This document shows, piece after piece, positions 38,844 to 48,204 of a stretch of 51,472 bases of DNA (its first letter is position 1; each line of letters opens with the position of its first letter). Source of the stretch: Coemansia sp. RSA 922 (taxonomy: Eukaryota; Kickxellomycota; Kickxellomycetes; Kickxellales; Kickxellaceae); contig JANBQS010000033.1 of the NCBI GenBank assembly GCA_027577415.1, forward strand, positions 1 through 51,472, in the 5' to 3' direction. The position numbers and the translations under genes were made by a program. The notes beneath the pieces were generated by a model. That model was given only the letters and a program-made list of their open reading frames with translations, did no database searches and was not told the origin of the DNA.

Positions 38844-40319
38844 TCAATACGCAAACCTAAAGCCATCGTCAAGTTCAGCTGGCTGGCGCGCAAAGCGTCT
38901 ATTGCGGCGACCCATGCTAAGGCGAGTGACGACACAAGCAACGATACCCAGGGACATCAGACCGATATTAGTACTATGTCCAATAGCAAATCGTGGAGCA
39001 TCCCAATTAAGAAACACATTAGACGCGATAAATCCCGATGCCGAGCCCATGAACACAGTCAAAGCAGCAGCAACGGCCGAATTTGCCACAGTCTGCGAAT
39101 TTGCTGTGATATTCCAGCCAGGAGAAGTACCCAAACCGGAAAACCCGCCAGTACCCAATAGACACAATCCAATGATACGTACAGGAACGTTGAGCGTAGC
39201 AACCATCATAATACTTCCCACCAACGCAGTGAGTAGGGCCAGTGCGCAAGCCAGCCAGTGGCTTCCACAAACCCGCACAGTATGTCCTGCCAGCAGAATA
39301 GCTACAGCACCGCACGCCGACGGCAGGGCGCTCATAGCCTGTGCCTGTGCCGAGGTAAATCCCAATTCGTTAATGACTTCGGGGGCAAACACAGTAACTG
39401 AACCGCATGCCGCACAAAAAGAAAACGTGGCAATCGTCATACACCATAGCTGCCAGTCACTGAGTGCGCGCCTCGTGTCACTAAATGACAAGTGCTGTGA
39501 TCCTCCTAATGTCCCATCGCGCTGCTTGTATTTAACGATAAACCGCTTTTCTTCGTCGCTGAGGAAGCGACATTTCTCTGGGTGATCCTGCAATACGTAG
39601 TAGCCCAAAAGAGCGACCAGGACGGTGATAGCACCCTCGAGAATAAACACCCATTGCCAGCGTTTAATATACGGATGGTGAATATGCGAGAGCGCCGAGG
39701 CTAAAGGACCCGAAATCACGTTGGCTAATGGCGAGCTCAAGTAGAAGAGACCGGTGCGAGATGTAAGTTTGTGCTTGGGGTAAAAGAATGATAGAATTAG
39801 TAGGATCCCTGTAGTGAACCCGCATTCAGCCATCCCCAATAAAATGCGCATAGCAAAGAGCTGAGCCTTTGTCTGGATCACCCCCTGCAAGGCGCACACC
39901 ACGCCCCAAAGCACACCCAGTGTCGGCAATAGGCGAGAGGCACCAACGCGTTTCAGAATGAAATTGGAAAACATCTCGAGCGATAGGTATCCAACGGTAA
40001 ACAGTGTCGTGGCAATGTTGAAATCGTTCTTAACCATGTGCAAATCCGACTCTAGTCCGACCAATTTTGCTACGCCGATAGACCCACGGTCACTCTGGTT
40101 CAATATGCATAGAACAATTGCGTAGGCTAGGATGCGCATATCGACTTTACGACAGTACCTATCGAGCAACAGCGCCTCTTGCGGGTCAAGGCTGATGGCA
40201 GTGGGCTCGACTCCGGTTCTTCCGACCAAGTCATCCGTGGACTCAATGGTACCGCCTGTACTATTGACTTCAGTGTACTCAACCTTTGAAGTGGCCGATC
40301 CTATCGAGTGGTTCGGCAT
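38844..40319 (-). CDS. MFS transporter, anion:cation symporter type (491 aa)
   Basis: ATG at 40319 (MPNHSIGSATSKVEYTEVNS). A cytosolic N-terminus of about 60 residues precedes some 12 predicted membrane helices. Signature elements: VLCILNQSDRGSIGVAKLVG near 70-88 (the D-R-x-x-I-G-x-A motif of the Dal5/ACS family), RILLGMAECGF near 158-168, WQWVFILEGAITVL near 221-234, HPEKCRFLSDEEK at the start of the central loop, then helices to residue 475. Family members import allantoate, nicotinate, biotin-pathway acids, pantothenate or similar carboxylates in fungal plasma membranes. The substrate cannot be read from the sequence. Divergent from the acyltransferase at 41069 with about 750 bp between, so shared control is possible. 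Confidence 0.85.
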   Translation of the reverse strand: MPNHSIGSATSKVEYTEVNSTGGTIESTDDLVGRTGVEPTAISLDPQEALLLDRYCRKVDMRILAYAIVLCILNQSDRGSIGVAKLVGLESDLHMVKNDFNIATTLFTVGYLSLEMFSNFILKRVGASRLLPTLGVLWGVVCALQGVIQTKAQLFAMRILLGMAECGFTTGILLILSFFYPKHKLTSRTGLFYLSSPLANVISGPLASALSHIHHPYIKRWQWVFILEGAITVLVALLGYYVLQDHPEKCRFLSDEEKRFIVKYKQRDGTLGGSQHLSFSDTRRALSDWQLWCMTIATFSFCAACGSVTVFAPEVINELGFTSAQAQAMSALPSACGAVAILLAGHTVRVCGSHWLACALALLTALVGSIMMVATLNVPVRIIGLCLLGTGGFSGLGTSPGWNITANSQTVANSAVAAALTVFMGSASGFIASNVFLNWDAPRFAIGHSTNIGLMSLGIVACVVTRLSMGRRNRRFARQPAELDDGFRFAY

Positions 40320-41068
40320 AATAAACAACAAGTGAGTTTTTTTGCAAATATAGAGACCAAAAAATAGATAATTGAGCAGAGGGAAAGAGCTGTTGTTTCC
40401 AACAAAAGGAGAGAGAGAAGCTGGCGAACGACTAGCAAAAAAAAAAGCCACTGACGTTCATTATTCTTTCTCTCCTTAGTTGGGGGGTGAAAGGAGGCAG
40501 TAAAGCATTGTACAGGGGGAAGATAAAGAACCAGTTGGCAAAAAAAGGGATCTGTCCATGTCGTGTGTAATCATACGCAAGATAAGTGGCGTGTGGCTGC
40601 ATCGTGTGTTAGACACATTTAGTGCATCTAGTAGCAGTAGTTTAAGTGAGATGTGGTGTACCCATTGATAGACTGAGCACCGGATTGGCTTTGTGCGCGA
40701 CAGTTGAATATTATACAATAAAAGAAAAGGCCAGAAAAAGAAAATTTGTATTTGTGTGATATATGAGATATAATAGCCCAAGTGGTGACCAAACAATGGC
40801 TAGAATGACATACGTTCCGCACGTGAACCTAACATGTGGGTATTGACATGACTATTGTAGTGTTGGTTAATTTAATCCTATAGGGGAGTGGCTTTTAAAG
40901 AAAAAAAACGCCACTTGCCAGTTTTAGGGAACCGAATAGTGTCCTTATCTTCAGCTCTGCGAGATAACAATCCAAGTTCTGCTTTTGAGACCGGCGATGA
41001 AAGTGGACTCGCTAGGTTTTCTTACCAACAAACACATTATTTATTTCTTTATTCTTTTTCTAGTCGAT
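40320..41068. promoter_or_regulatory. Divergent promoter region of MFS and acyltransferase genes
   Basis: Contains no gene. A T-rich tract with CTTTATTCTTTTTCTAG lies just before ATG 41069 and could be a leader or a 3' splice site of an upstream exon. A-rich runs lie at 40436-40447. Confidence 0.4.
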
Positions 41069-42394
41069 ATGCTTGCCAGCGACGACATGAAGGAGCAGAC
41101 GCTTGGTCTGTGCCCAGCTGACTCTGCTGCACACTTGCCAGTCATGGCACCACTGTACTTTGAAAACCCGCACTCTAGTACGGCAGGGTTTATGGACTTT
41201 GATATTCTCAAAACGACATTCTACCGCACGCTTACCTTGTGTCTACCTCACGCGCTCGGCACCAACTTACGAGAATCTTCTGATCCTGGGACACCTTTTC
41301 TAGTAACTATCGACCAATCTTCCGAACTACCACTCGTGACCAAACATATAGACGACACGTGTACTATAGCCGAGATGCGTCGCTCGGGGTTTATGCCACA
41401 TGTGCAGCCCAAGGTTATTTTGAGTGAGGCTTCAAAACTTGTGCGTAATCCTATGAGCGGTGACCCATTGGTGACTTTGGATATTGTGTATATGAAAGAT
41501 GGCGTAGGCGTGTTGCTAGTCATTAGCCATGCTATTGTGGATATGGCGGCATACTGTCGTTTTGTTTTAGAGTGGGGACTGGTGGCAAAGGCTGGTGGTT
41601 TATCGCGGGATATGGATACAGACCGAAAGAGGTTCTGGGACTTGGTTTCTGGCCTTGCAACGCCGGTTCCTACGGTGTTTGAGAATCACATGGCGGAGTT
41701 GAACGCTGCCGATACCGTATTGCCGTTGGAGCATCCACAGGCATCAACTATCTTCCGTTTGAGCGCTGACGCGACTGCTATGAGCAAACTAGCTTGCACG
41801 AGAGATACTATGTGTCCCGGGATCTCTTTACCCAACTTTATCTCGGCCGTCCTCTGGCGCATAACAGCGCTGGCATGTCCCAATGCAAAGTACGCGTATT
41901 TCTCGTCCTCTCTTACGATTCGCAACGACCCAAGATTCGCCGAGTACTGGGGTAACACCTCCACGTTCAAGTTCATCTATGCGCCAAGAGACCAAGTCAT
42001 TGAGGATGTTGGCCGTGTGGCGGATTGGGTTCAGGATAGCGTGCGTGAGTTTACGGTGGCGGAGTTTGCTCATATCTTGGGTTTGTATACTGTGGATGGT
42101 CGCTGGTATGACCGTAGTTTAAGCAAGTACGTGGGGGCGGCTGGAGTGCCTAGATTGTCGGTTATGAATATCTCGAGGATTCCGTTCTATGATATTGACT
42201 TTGGGTGGGGTAGACCGACAAAGGTCATGTATCAGACAGTGGGCATTCCTGGCCTGTGCTTCCTTATGCCGCAGACTGGGGATGGCGGCATCGAGGTCTT
42301 TGTGTGTCTGAGGGAAGACGCCGCTAATGCCCTACTGGCTGATGAGCTGGTTTCGAGCCACTTTGATGTGGAGGAAATTCCGACCGCGAAATGA
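41069..42394 (+). CDS. BAHD-type acyl-CoA acyltransferase (441 aa)
   Basis: I choose ATG 41069 (MLASDDMKEQTLGLCPADSA). The in-frame sequence before it is T-rich leader, although an ATG at 40997 would add 24 hydrophobic residues. The catalytic HxxxD motif is visible as SHAIVD (His154, Asp158) and the structural DFGWG motif as IDFGWGRP (377-381). The spacing of about 220 residues fits the family, which in fungi includes trichothecene acetyltransferase-like enzymes and moves acyl groups from CoA to alcohols or amines. The length is normal for the family. The substrate is unknown. The neighbouring MFS gene suggests uptake or export of a small acid or its ester. No intron is seen. Confidence 0.85.
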   Translation: MLASDDMKEQTLGLCPADSAAHLPVMAPLYFENPHSSTAGFMDFDILKTTFYRTLTLCLPHALGTNLRESSDPGTPFLVTIDQSSELPLVTKHIDDTCTIAEMRRSGFMPHVQPKVILSEASKLVRNPMSGDPLVTLDIVYMKDGVGVLLVISHAIVDMAAYCRFVLEWGLVAKAGGLSRDMDTDRKRFWDLVSGLATPVPTVFENHMAELNAADTVLPLEHPQASTIFRLSADATAMSKLACTRDTMCPGISLPNFISAVLWRITALACPNAKYAYFSSSLTIRNDPRFAEYWGNTSTFKFIYAPRDQVIEDVGRVADWVQDSVREFTVAEFAHILGLYTVDGRWYDRSLSKYVGAAGVPRLSVMNISRIPFYDIDFGWGRPTKVMYQTVGIPGLCFLMPQTGDGGIEVFVCLREDAANALLADELVSSHFDVEEIPTAK

Positions 42395-42633
42395 CTCGAG
42401 CCGAGTCGAATGATTGTTGTGCTTAATTGGCGATTATTTTTACGTCTTGTTTGTTGTGTGACTAAATTTCTCTTTAGCTTTATTTTTTTTTTACGCAATT
42501 CACAATATTTACCTATTTTCTTACTCTTTTTTTTTGGTATGTGTACTTGTAATCGTCGGTCGTAGAGTGGGCAATGATGGAAGAATGAAAAAAAAGACTG
42601 GAACCAAATCCTTTCTTTTTCTTTTTTCAAATT

Positions 42634-43045
42634 CTAGTAAAAGGGTTGAACGTCTTTTTTTACCTTTAAATCTTTGGCAGAGTAACTTTTACAGCGAGCA
42701 TTCTGGTCCTTGTTCTCCACATTCTCTTCTTTTAGGAAGAGGCGAGTTCTGGCCATTTTAAAGATTATAGGCACTTGAGGGACTCGTATGGAGAAGACAT
42801 TGACCGATATTAAAATTTTTTAACGATGGCTTAATAGGCGGCTACATCCTTTCTGAGAAGCTTATTTGTTTCTTCGGGCTATAGGGTGCAATAGTACAAT
42901 CTTGTACTGTTATAGCTGCAAAGGCAGTCATGGACATTTTTTTTTTTGTTTTTGAGTAGTTGTGTGCTTGCTTTGACGAGGAACTCTGCTGGAGGTTTAA
43001 GAATGGAAAGAGACTAGTGAAATCAAAAGACGTATTCTGAGCCAT
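42634..43045 (-). CDS. Candidate two-exon small gene (104 aa) divergent from HAUS6
   Basis: Exon 1 runs 43045-42846 (MAQNTSFDFTSLFPFLNLQQ...). With a donor GAT|GTAGCC at 42845 and an acceptor GGCCAG|AA at 42749, exon 2 runs 42748-42634. The joined 315 bases are in frame (phase 2), and the product continues SFSERI-TRLFLKEENVENKD and ends KVKKDVQPFY. The unspliced frame stops at once. Hydrophilic, Ser/Lys-rich, nuclear-like composition, family not recognised. The start codon is only 71 bp from the HAUS6-like start, so both would share one promoter. The donor is not a strong consensus, so this is a proposal. Confidence 0.3.
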
Positions 43046-43116
43046 TTACGACTTTTCGTGTGTGTTGGATATATGTGCTGAACACACAAGTTACTAATGA
43101 ATATTACTTTTTGTAG

Positions 43117-44667
43117 ATGGAGGACGATCGGCGGCGACAAGAGTTTTGGCAGACGTTACTTGCGATGGGATTCCAGGGACAGGCAGCATGTACTGGAGCA
43201 TACTCTGGAGTTGAATTGGACTGGCGAGTATTTGAGCGGGGAATCTACCACACCAAAGCAGCCGAGCTAATATTACATTTTCTCTTGGGACGCTTGGATA
43301 TGACGAGAACTCGGCGAGAGTTCTTCGACTGCTGGCCGATTGGCTCACCACAGCAGGCGAGGGAGTTTCGGGCAAAGGCGTTTCGGTGGCTGGATGAGAT
43401 CAGACATGAGCCGGGGTGGCCCTCTGACGTTCCAGTCAGAAGATCGTATGTCGATGAGTGTCGAGGTGTGAGATTCGAGGCAGTTTTGTGGTCGTTGGCT
43501 TTTGTTTCTGCTCATACACAACTCCGTAGCTTAGGGCGACCCCTAGTCGAGTTGACTGTGGCTGAGCGCAGCACGGGTCTTTCGTTGGCTAGTGCCGACA
43601 TTGTAAGAGAGGCGCTGGGCAGGAGTCGCATGCGGTACGGGCGCTGTACTCGCGACAGAAGCCAGGCTATTAGACAGTGGCAGTTGGCCGAGGATAAACT
43701 GCGGCGGCAGATTGTAGCAGCTGAGGACGGACGAGGGAAGGCACATATAGAGTATCGCTCTTGTCGGAAGCGTCTTGCTATTGCGTGTCCTGTGGCCGAT
43801 GTGCCTGATGTTGACGCGTCTGCTGCTGACGTTGAGCGGCGGCTGTCGGCATTGGTGGCGCAGGCAAAGCGGCTGTGGGGGGACTGCGCTGGGTGGGTGG
43901 AAGGACAGAAGGGCACTGTGGATATTGTCGAGTCTGTTATTGAGTGTAGAGCTAATAGCGTGCGCTTGGACGCACGCCGCGATGTGAGATTGGCGCCGGC
44001 GCCGGCTATGGCCGATGCCTGGGCAAAGTGGCTGGCCAAAGGCGAGAGCCCATTCAAGGCTGCTGACGTCAACCTTCATGCGGTCGCGAAAATGGCTAGT
44101 GCTTGTGTCGGCGTGTTGCGTCGGTCAGTCGGCTCGCCTGATGAGCCACTGTCGCTTGACGGTGCCAGTGCTTGTGAGCTTAGTTTGGATGCTGAGCGAA
44201 TGGCGCGGCTGGATACTGCTATTAGTGCGCAGGACGCTAGGCTGGCCAGGCTGAGGCGGCTCAGAGCGCAGCTGGCTGAGCAGCAAGCTGGTGTGGCCCG
44301 GCTTGTACGGCTGCTACCGGTATGTGGGGAGGAAGCACCTGTCGTTAAGGCGTTGATGGCGGGTATCATCCGAAGGCCAGCGAAGCGTGCTGAGGGAGCG
44401 GCGGCTGATGTCAGTCGGGCGGCGAGGCTGGCGGGGATGTGGGACGATCTGCTGGAGGCTGATGGGCCGGCCTTGCATGTCGTCGACTTTGCGTGGCCTG
44501 AGAGGCAGGCGCTTGTTCCGCGGCTGTCGCTGTCGTTTATGAGCGATGGAGGTTCACTTTTCTCGGGTGCTATCAAACGTAACTCTGCTACTGACCGCCC
44601 CGACGCCCTCAAGCGACTGAGACTTCAAGGGGCTGAGGATGACGTGCCTGATTTCCTTGTTGGATAA
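43117..44667 (+). CDS. HAUS6/augmin subunit-like protein (516 aa)
   Basis: ATG at 43117 (MEDDRRRQEFWQTLLAMGFQ). Residues 8-125 follow the HAUS6 N-terminal domain pattern: FWQTLLAMGF, then FERGIYHTKAAELILHFLLG, LDMTRTRREFFDCWPI, REFRAKAFRWLDEI, VRRSYVDECRGVRFEAVLWS, LAFVSAHTQLRSL. The remainder is helical, Ala/Arg/Leu/Glu-rich, with coiled-coil segments (near 385-415, RLARLRRLRAQLAEQQAGVA). HAUS6 is a subunit of the augmin complex, which recruits gamma-tubulin to pre-existing spindle microtubules. At 516 residues it is shorter than animal HAUS6, lacking the long disordered tail. The plus strand just before the ATG reads TTTTTGTAG, so an upstream exon cannot be excluded. Moderately GC-rich. Confidence 0.7.
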   Translation: MEDDRRRQEFWQTLLAMGFQGQAACTGAYSGVELDWRVFERGIYHTKAAELILHFLLGRLDMTRTRREFFDCWPIGSPQQAREFRAKAFRWLDEIRHEPGWPSDVPVRRSYVDECRGVRFEAVLWSLAFVSAHTQLRSLGRPLVELTVAERSTGLSLASADIVREALGRSRMRYGRCTRDRSQAIRQWQLAEDKLRRQIVAAEDGRGKAHIEYRSCRKRLAIACPVADVPDVDASAADVERRLSALVAQAKRLWGDCAGWVEGQKGTVDIVESVIECRANSVRLDARRDVRLAPAPAMADAWAKWLAKGESPFKAADVNLHAVAKMASACVGVLRRSVGSPDEPLSLDGASACELSLDAERMARLDTAISAQDARLARLRRLRAQLAEQQAGVARLVRLLPVCGEEAPVVKALMAGIIRRPAKRAEGAAADVSRAARLAGMWDDLLEADGPALHVVDFAWPERQALVPRLSLSFMSDGGSLFSGAIKRNSATDRPDALKRLRLQGAEDDVPDFLVG

Positions 44668-44923
44668 TGTTTATGATAATAATTTTTTTATTTATTTGAA
44701 ATCGCCGGGGATTAAAGCGGCGAGGGAAAAAAATGATGTGCATGATCGCCCCTAGCATGTGTGGTGGCGTGATCATCCTTTTTTTTGGCTTGTTGTCCAG
44801 ACTCCTCCCCTTTGATTTTCTTTTTTCTTTTTTTGTATTTTCAAATTCCAATCTCACTATTATTCTTATTCTTGTTTTTTAAAATCTTCAGCTCTGGTAG
44901 CTGTTGCTTCTTCTCTATTTGCA
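44668..44923 (+). promoter_or_regulatory. CT-rich leader of the NADPH oxidase gene
   Basis: From about 44770 to 44915 the plus strand is a pyrimidine tract (TTTTTTTTGG, CTCCTCCCC, TTTTCTTTTTTTG), typical of well-expressed fungal genes. No TATA is evident. Confidence 0.4.
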
Positions 44924-47161
44924 ATGCTGGACCTGAAAAACTCGACGTATGCGGATATTCGCCCGCACAAGCGTACGCTATTCCACCGGTTCGAGCTATG
45001 GATGATTAACGATGGCAAGATGTACCTGTACTTTGGGTTTTGGATAATAATCCAAGCGCTGTTGTTTTCGCTCGCTATCGTCAATTACCTGTACTATCCG
45101 ATGTGGCAGGACATGAAGGACCTGTTGGGGATTACGTTCATCACGGCTCGCTCGTCGGCGCTGGCGCTGCATGTGGACACGGCGCTGGTCCTGTTTCCGG
45201 TGTGTCGGACGGTGATCTCGTGGATCCGGACTACGCCACTGAACCGGATCATTCCGTTTGACCACGCGATTCTGTTCCACATGGTCATCGGGTACTCGAT
45301 CCTGTTTTTCACGCTGGTGCACATGGCGTCGCACTACCACAACTACTACAAGGTGTCAAAGGCCACGGGCGTGGCGTACTGGCGGCTGCTGTTCACGACG
45401 GGGCACAGCATCACGGGGCACATTATGTCGGCGTGCATGATCGTTATGGGGATTACGGGGGCGGCGAAGGTGCGGCGCAAGCACTTCAACGTGTTTTTCA
45501 ACCTGCACCACCTGTTTGTGGTGTACTTTGCGTGCTTCTCGGTGCACGGGGCGTTCTGCCTGCTGAAGCCCAACCAGCCGCCGTACTGCACGTCGGGCGG
45601 CAACTTTTGGAAGTACTGGCTGGCCAGCGGGCTGGTGTACTTGTTTGAGCGGCTGTCGCGCGAGTTCCGGGCCAGCTGGCGGTCGCGCGAGATGCGCGTG
45701 CAGAAGGTCATCCTGCACCCGGGCAAGGTCATCGAGGTGCAGTTCCGCAAGCCGCGCGCGTTCAAGGGGCTTGCCGGGCAGTACGCGTTCCTCAACTGCC
45801 CGGCCGTGTCGACGCAGCAGTGGCACCCGTTTACGCTGACGAGCGCGCCCGAGGAGGACTACGTGTCCATGCACATTCGCCTGGCGGGCGACTGGACCAA
45901 GGCCTTTGCCGCGACGCTGGGCGCGACCGACGAGAACTGGAAGGCCCTGGAGCAGTCGCTGGGCGAGGTCGACGCGCGGACCGTCAAGCGCCGGTCGAAG
46001 AAGCCGGCCGTGCGCAAGTCTGTTGCTGCTGCCGGCCGCGACAGCATGGCCTATGCGCCCATTCCGCGGGGGGCCACGGCGGGGCAGCGCAGAAACACCG
46101 CGCTTTCGACCAATCGCCGCCACACGATGCTGCTCGTCGACCAGTCCGACGACCACGACGCCGGCCCGCCGCTGCCTCCTGGCGCGCATACGTATGGTGC
46201 TGGGCGCGGGCACTCGGGCCTTGCCTCGCGCCTCTCGCAGTACCTGGGTGCTGGCGGCCAGGGCAGCTTCAACGCGCCGAAAATGCCGTCGCTTAAGCAG
46301 CTGCAGGACCATTACCTGCGCGAGGGCGCGGCTTCTGGGGCCCAGTCGAAGGGCGACCCGCTGCATCAGCCGATTGAAGAGTACGAGATGACTAGCACGG
46401 CTGCTGCGTCGGGCAGTGCGCATGGCAGCGGGTCGACTGTTGCTGAGGAGGAAGCGGACGGCATGCAGCAGCTCAAGGCCATTGTCAACGGGGAGGACGA
46501 GTGGGAGTCATTGCCTGTGGGCCCCAACAATCGCCTGGGGCCGGAGCCCGTTGCCCACATGTCCGCCAACATTCTGCCGCAAGTGTTGGTTGACGGGCCG
46601 TTTGGGTCGGCGTCCGAGGACGTGTTTAACCACGAGATCGCCATGCTGTTCTGCGCGGGTATCGGGTGCACGCCATTTGCCAGCGTGCTGAAGTCAATCT
46701 GGTACCGGCTGAGCTACCCCGAGGGGTCGTTCAGGCTGCGCAAGGTGTATTTCTTCTGGGTGCAGCGTGACACAAAGTCGTTCGAGTGGTTCCAGGATCT
46801 GCTCAAGGCCATTGAAGAGGAGGACGATGCGCGTATGCAGGAGTATGGAGACTCGGCGGAGAAGATGATCGAAATCCACACGTATCTGACGGGCAAACTG
46901 AATATGACGCAGATGGAGCATGTCCACATGAACGAGGATGAGTTGGATCCTATCACGGGGCTGAGAAGTCCGACTAACTTTGGCAGACCCAATACCGATC
47001 TTATCTTTAGGGCTGTTGCCCATGAACATCCTGCGACGGATGTCGGTGTTTTCTTCTGTGGCCCTGTCAAACTTGGCTCTACTATCGAGTCTGCTGCTAA
47101 GAAATGGTCGAGTGAAGGTCAGGATGGCACCAAATTTTATTATAATAAGGAGAACTTTTAA
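44924..47161 (+). CDS. NADPH oxidase (NOX), superoxide-generating (745 aa)
   Basis: ATG at 44924 (MLDLKNSTYADIRPHKRTLF). Six-helix haem core: helices near 37-57, 74-97, 113-138, 165-183 and 190-210 and beyond. Haem-ligand histidine pairs are at spacing typical of NOX2 (His119 and His133 in helix 3; His195 and His208 in helix 5). FAD site HPFTLTSAP at 301-309, NADPH sites GPFGSASEDVF at 558 and FCAGIGCTPFASVLKSIWYR at 576, FWVQRDTKSFEWFQDLL, FFCGP at 710 and a terminal KENF. Electrons pass from NADPH via FAD and two haems to oxygen outside the membrane. Fungal NoxA/B enzymes control hyphal development with NoxR and Rac. There are no EF hands. Unusual is a disordered insertion of about 190 residues (about 345-535) between the FAD and NADPH lobes. 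GC-rich against its flanks. Confidence 0.93.
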   Translation: MLDLKNSTYADIRPHKRTLFHRFELWMINDGKMYLYFGFWIIIQALLFSLAIVNYLYYPMWQDMKDLLGITFITARSSALALHVDTALVLFPVCRTVISWIRTTPLNRIIPFDHAILFHMVIGYSILFFTLVHMASHYHNYYKVSKATGVAYWRLLFTTGHSITGHIMSACMIVMGITGAAKVRRKHFNVFFNLHHLFVVYFACFSVHGAFCLLKPNQPPYCTSGGNFWKYWLASGLVYLFERLSREFRASWRSREMRVQKVILHPGKVIEVQFRKPRAFKGLAGQYAFLNCPAVSTQQWHPFTLTSAPEEDYVSMHIRLAGDWTKAFAATLGATDENWKALEQSLGEVDARTVKRRSKKPAVRKSVAAAGRDSMAYAPIPRGATAGQRRNTALSTNRRHTMLLVDQSDDHDAGPPLPPGAHTYGAGRGHSGLASRLSQYLGAGGQGSFNAPKMPSLKQLQDHYLREGAASGAQSKGDPLHQPIEEYEMTSTAAASGSAHGSGSTVAEEEADGMQQLKAIVNGEDEWESLPVGPNNRLGPEPVAHMSANILPQVLVDGPFGSASEDVFNHEIAMLFCAGIGCTPFASVLKSIWYRLSYPEGSFRLRKVYFFWVQRDTKSFEWFQDLLKAIEEEDDARMQEYGDSAEKMIEIHTYLTGKLNMTQMEHVHMNEDELDPITGLRSPTNFGRPNTDLIFRAVAHEHPATDVGVFFCGPVKLGSTIESAAKKWSSEGQDGTKFYYNKENF

Positions 47162-47341
47162 AGGAAAAAATAATAATAAAGAAATTTATGTGTGTGCTCA
47201 TCCTTTGCTCATCCTTTTTTCTTTTCTTTTCTTTTCTTTGAAGCGACATAAAAAAGGAAGGGAGAGAGAGAAGAAAGAACCACTCTTTTTCTTTTCTGCT
47301 TTCCTCAATTTCTTCTTATTTATTGCATTTATTTTGTTTCA

Positions 47342-47845
47342 ATGTCTTGGCCATTTGTCATTACTGAAGAGCCTACTGATGCTCCTATTGATCGGGACCC
47401 TAGAGACATATACTTGGATCCTATTTGTGATGACAAGGACGAAGCCATGAATATGGCAAATTATTTTATGCAATCACACTGTATCGATTTCTCAAAGTAT
47501 GATGATATTTCTAGCAGAAACAATAATGATTTTACTTTTGATGGTGATAATGGTGGTGCTCATTTTATATTCACCGTGAAACCCCTTGATAATCACAAGT
47601 GGAAGTTGGATATAAGACGAGTATATAGGCCGGAAGATGAGAATAACAGTGGTTTGGATAAAGATGATAATGACAGTGGTTTGGATGAAGATGCTAATGA
47701 CAGTGGCTTGGATGAAGGTGAGAATGACAGTGCTTTGGATGAAGATGAGATTTCATCCAGCAAAGATGTCGACATTAGGCAGGGTAGCGACCAAGAACAC
47801 ATGGGTGACATGAGCACTGGTCCTGCCGATCTTAGCTCCAAATAA
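47342..47845 (+). CDS. Small acidic repeat protein (167 aa)
   Basis: ATG at 47342 (MSWPFVITEEPTDAPIDRDP). The first 95 residues look like a compact domain (EAMNMANYFMQSHCIDFSKY, GAHFIFTVKPLDNHKWKLDI). Four tandem 9-residue units of the type NDSGLDEDA follow, and then an acidic Ser/Asp-rich tail. No signal peptide or membrane segment. The leader is CT-rich without a clear TATA at the distance seen in the other small genes, so it may belong to a different group. Not recognised. Confidence 0.6.
   Translation: MSWPFVITEEPTDAPIDRDPRDIYLDPICDDKDEAMNMANYFMQSHCIDFSKYDDISSRNNNDFTFDGDNGGAHFIFTVKPLDNHKWKLDIRRVYRPEDENNSGLDKDDNDSGLDEDANDSGLDEGENDSALDEDEISSSKDVDIRQGSDQEHMGDMSTGPADLSSK
47642..47749 (+). 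repeat. 27-bp coding tandem repeat, four copies
   Basis: AATRACAGTGGTTTGGATRAAGATG-type units start at 47642, 47669, 47696 and 47723, encoding N-D/N-S-G/A-L-D-E/K-D-x. Confidence 0.85.
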
Positions 47846-48114
47846 GGACTTTGATCAGAGGACGAGTAAGGTTTTTTTTAGCTTTCTGTTGTTCGAGGAG
47901 TAGTGTACTAAGCGCTAGCCGGCTGGAGATACATTTTCAGCAAGAAATAAATCCTATTTTAAACATTTTATTCTTGACAAATATAGCAACTAGGTTTTTG
48001 TTTATTTGTGTGTCGTGGTACTATATTGAAAGAATAAAAAAAATAACATAAACTAGCCTTATAAAAAAAATAGTAGCATATTTTTTCCTCTCTCAGTTGT
48101 ATTCGGAACTTTTG
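47846..48114. other. Convergent intergenic DNA
   Basis: AT-rich 3' flanks with AATAAA-type strings (47946, 48032). No gene. Confidence 0.4.
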
Positions 48115-48204
48115 TTAGTAGCTGACATTGATTTCTGGCCTTGTATCACCTCCAAATACATTTGACACGAGCTCAGTCTTCGAGTTTGTGCAATCCTTGC
48201 CACT

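Noticed and set aside
38902..39585. 227-codon plus-strand frame opposite the MFS gene
   Set aside because: Lies wholly within the transporter on the other strand and has no domain features.
43512..44612. Several minus-strand frames of 178-186 codons opposite the HAUS6-like gene
   Set aside because: Antisense shadows caused by low AT content, with no start context or motif.
45356..46423. 355-codon open frame on the minus strand inside the NADPH oxidase gene
   Set aside because: GC-rich coding DNA commonly leaves the antisense frame open. The plus-strand product has all NOX motifs, the antisense one none.
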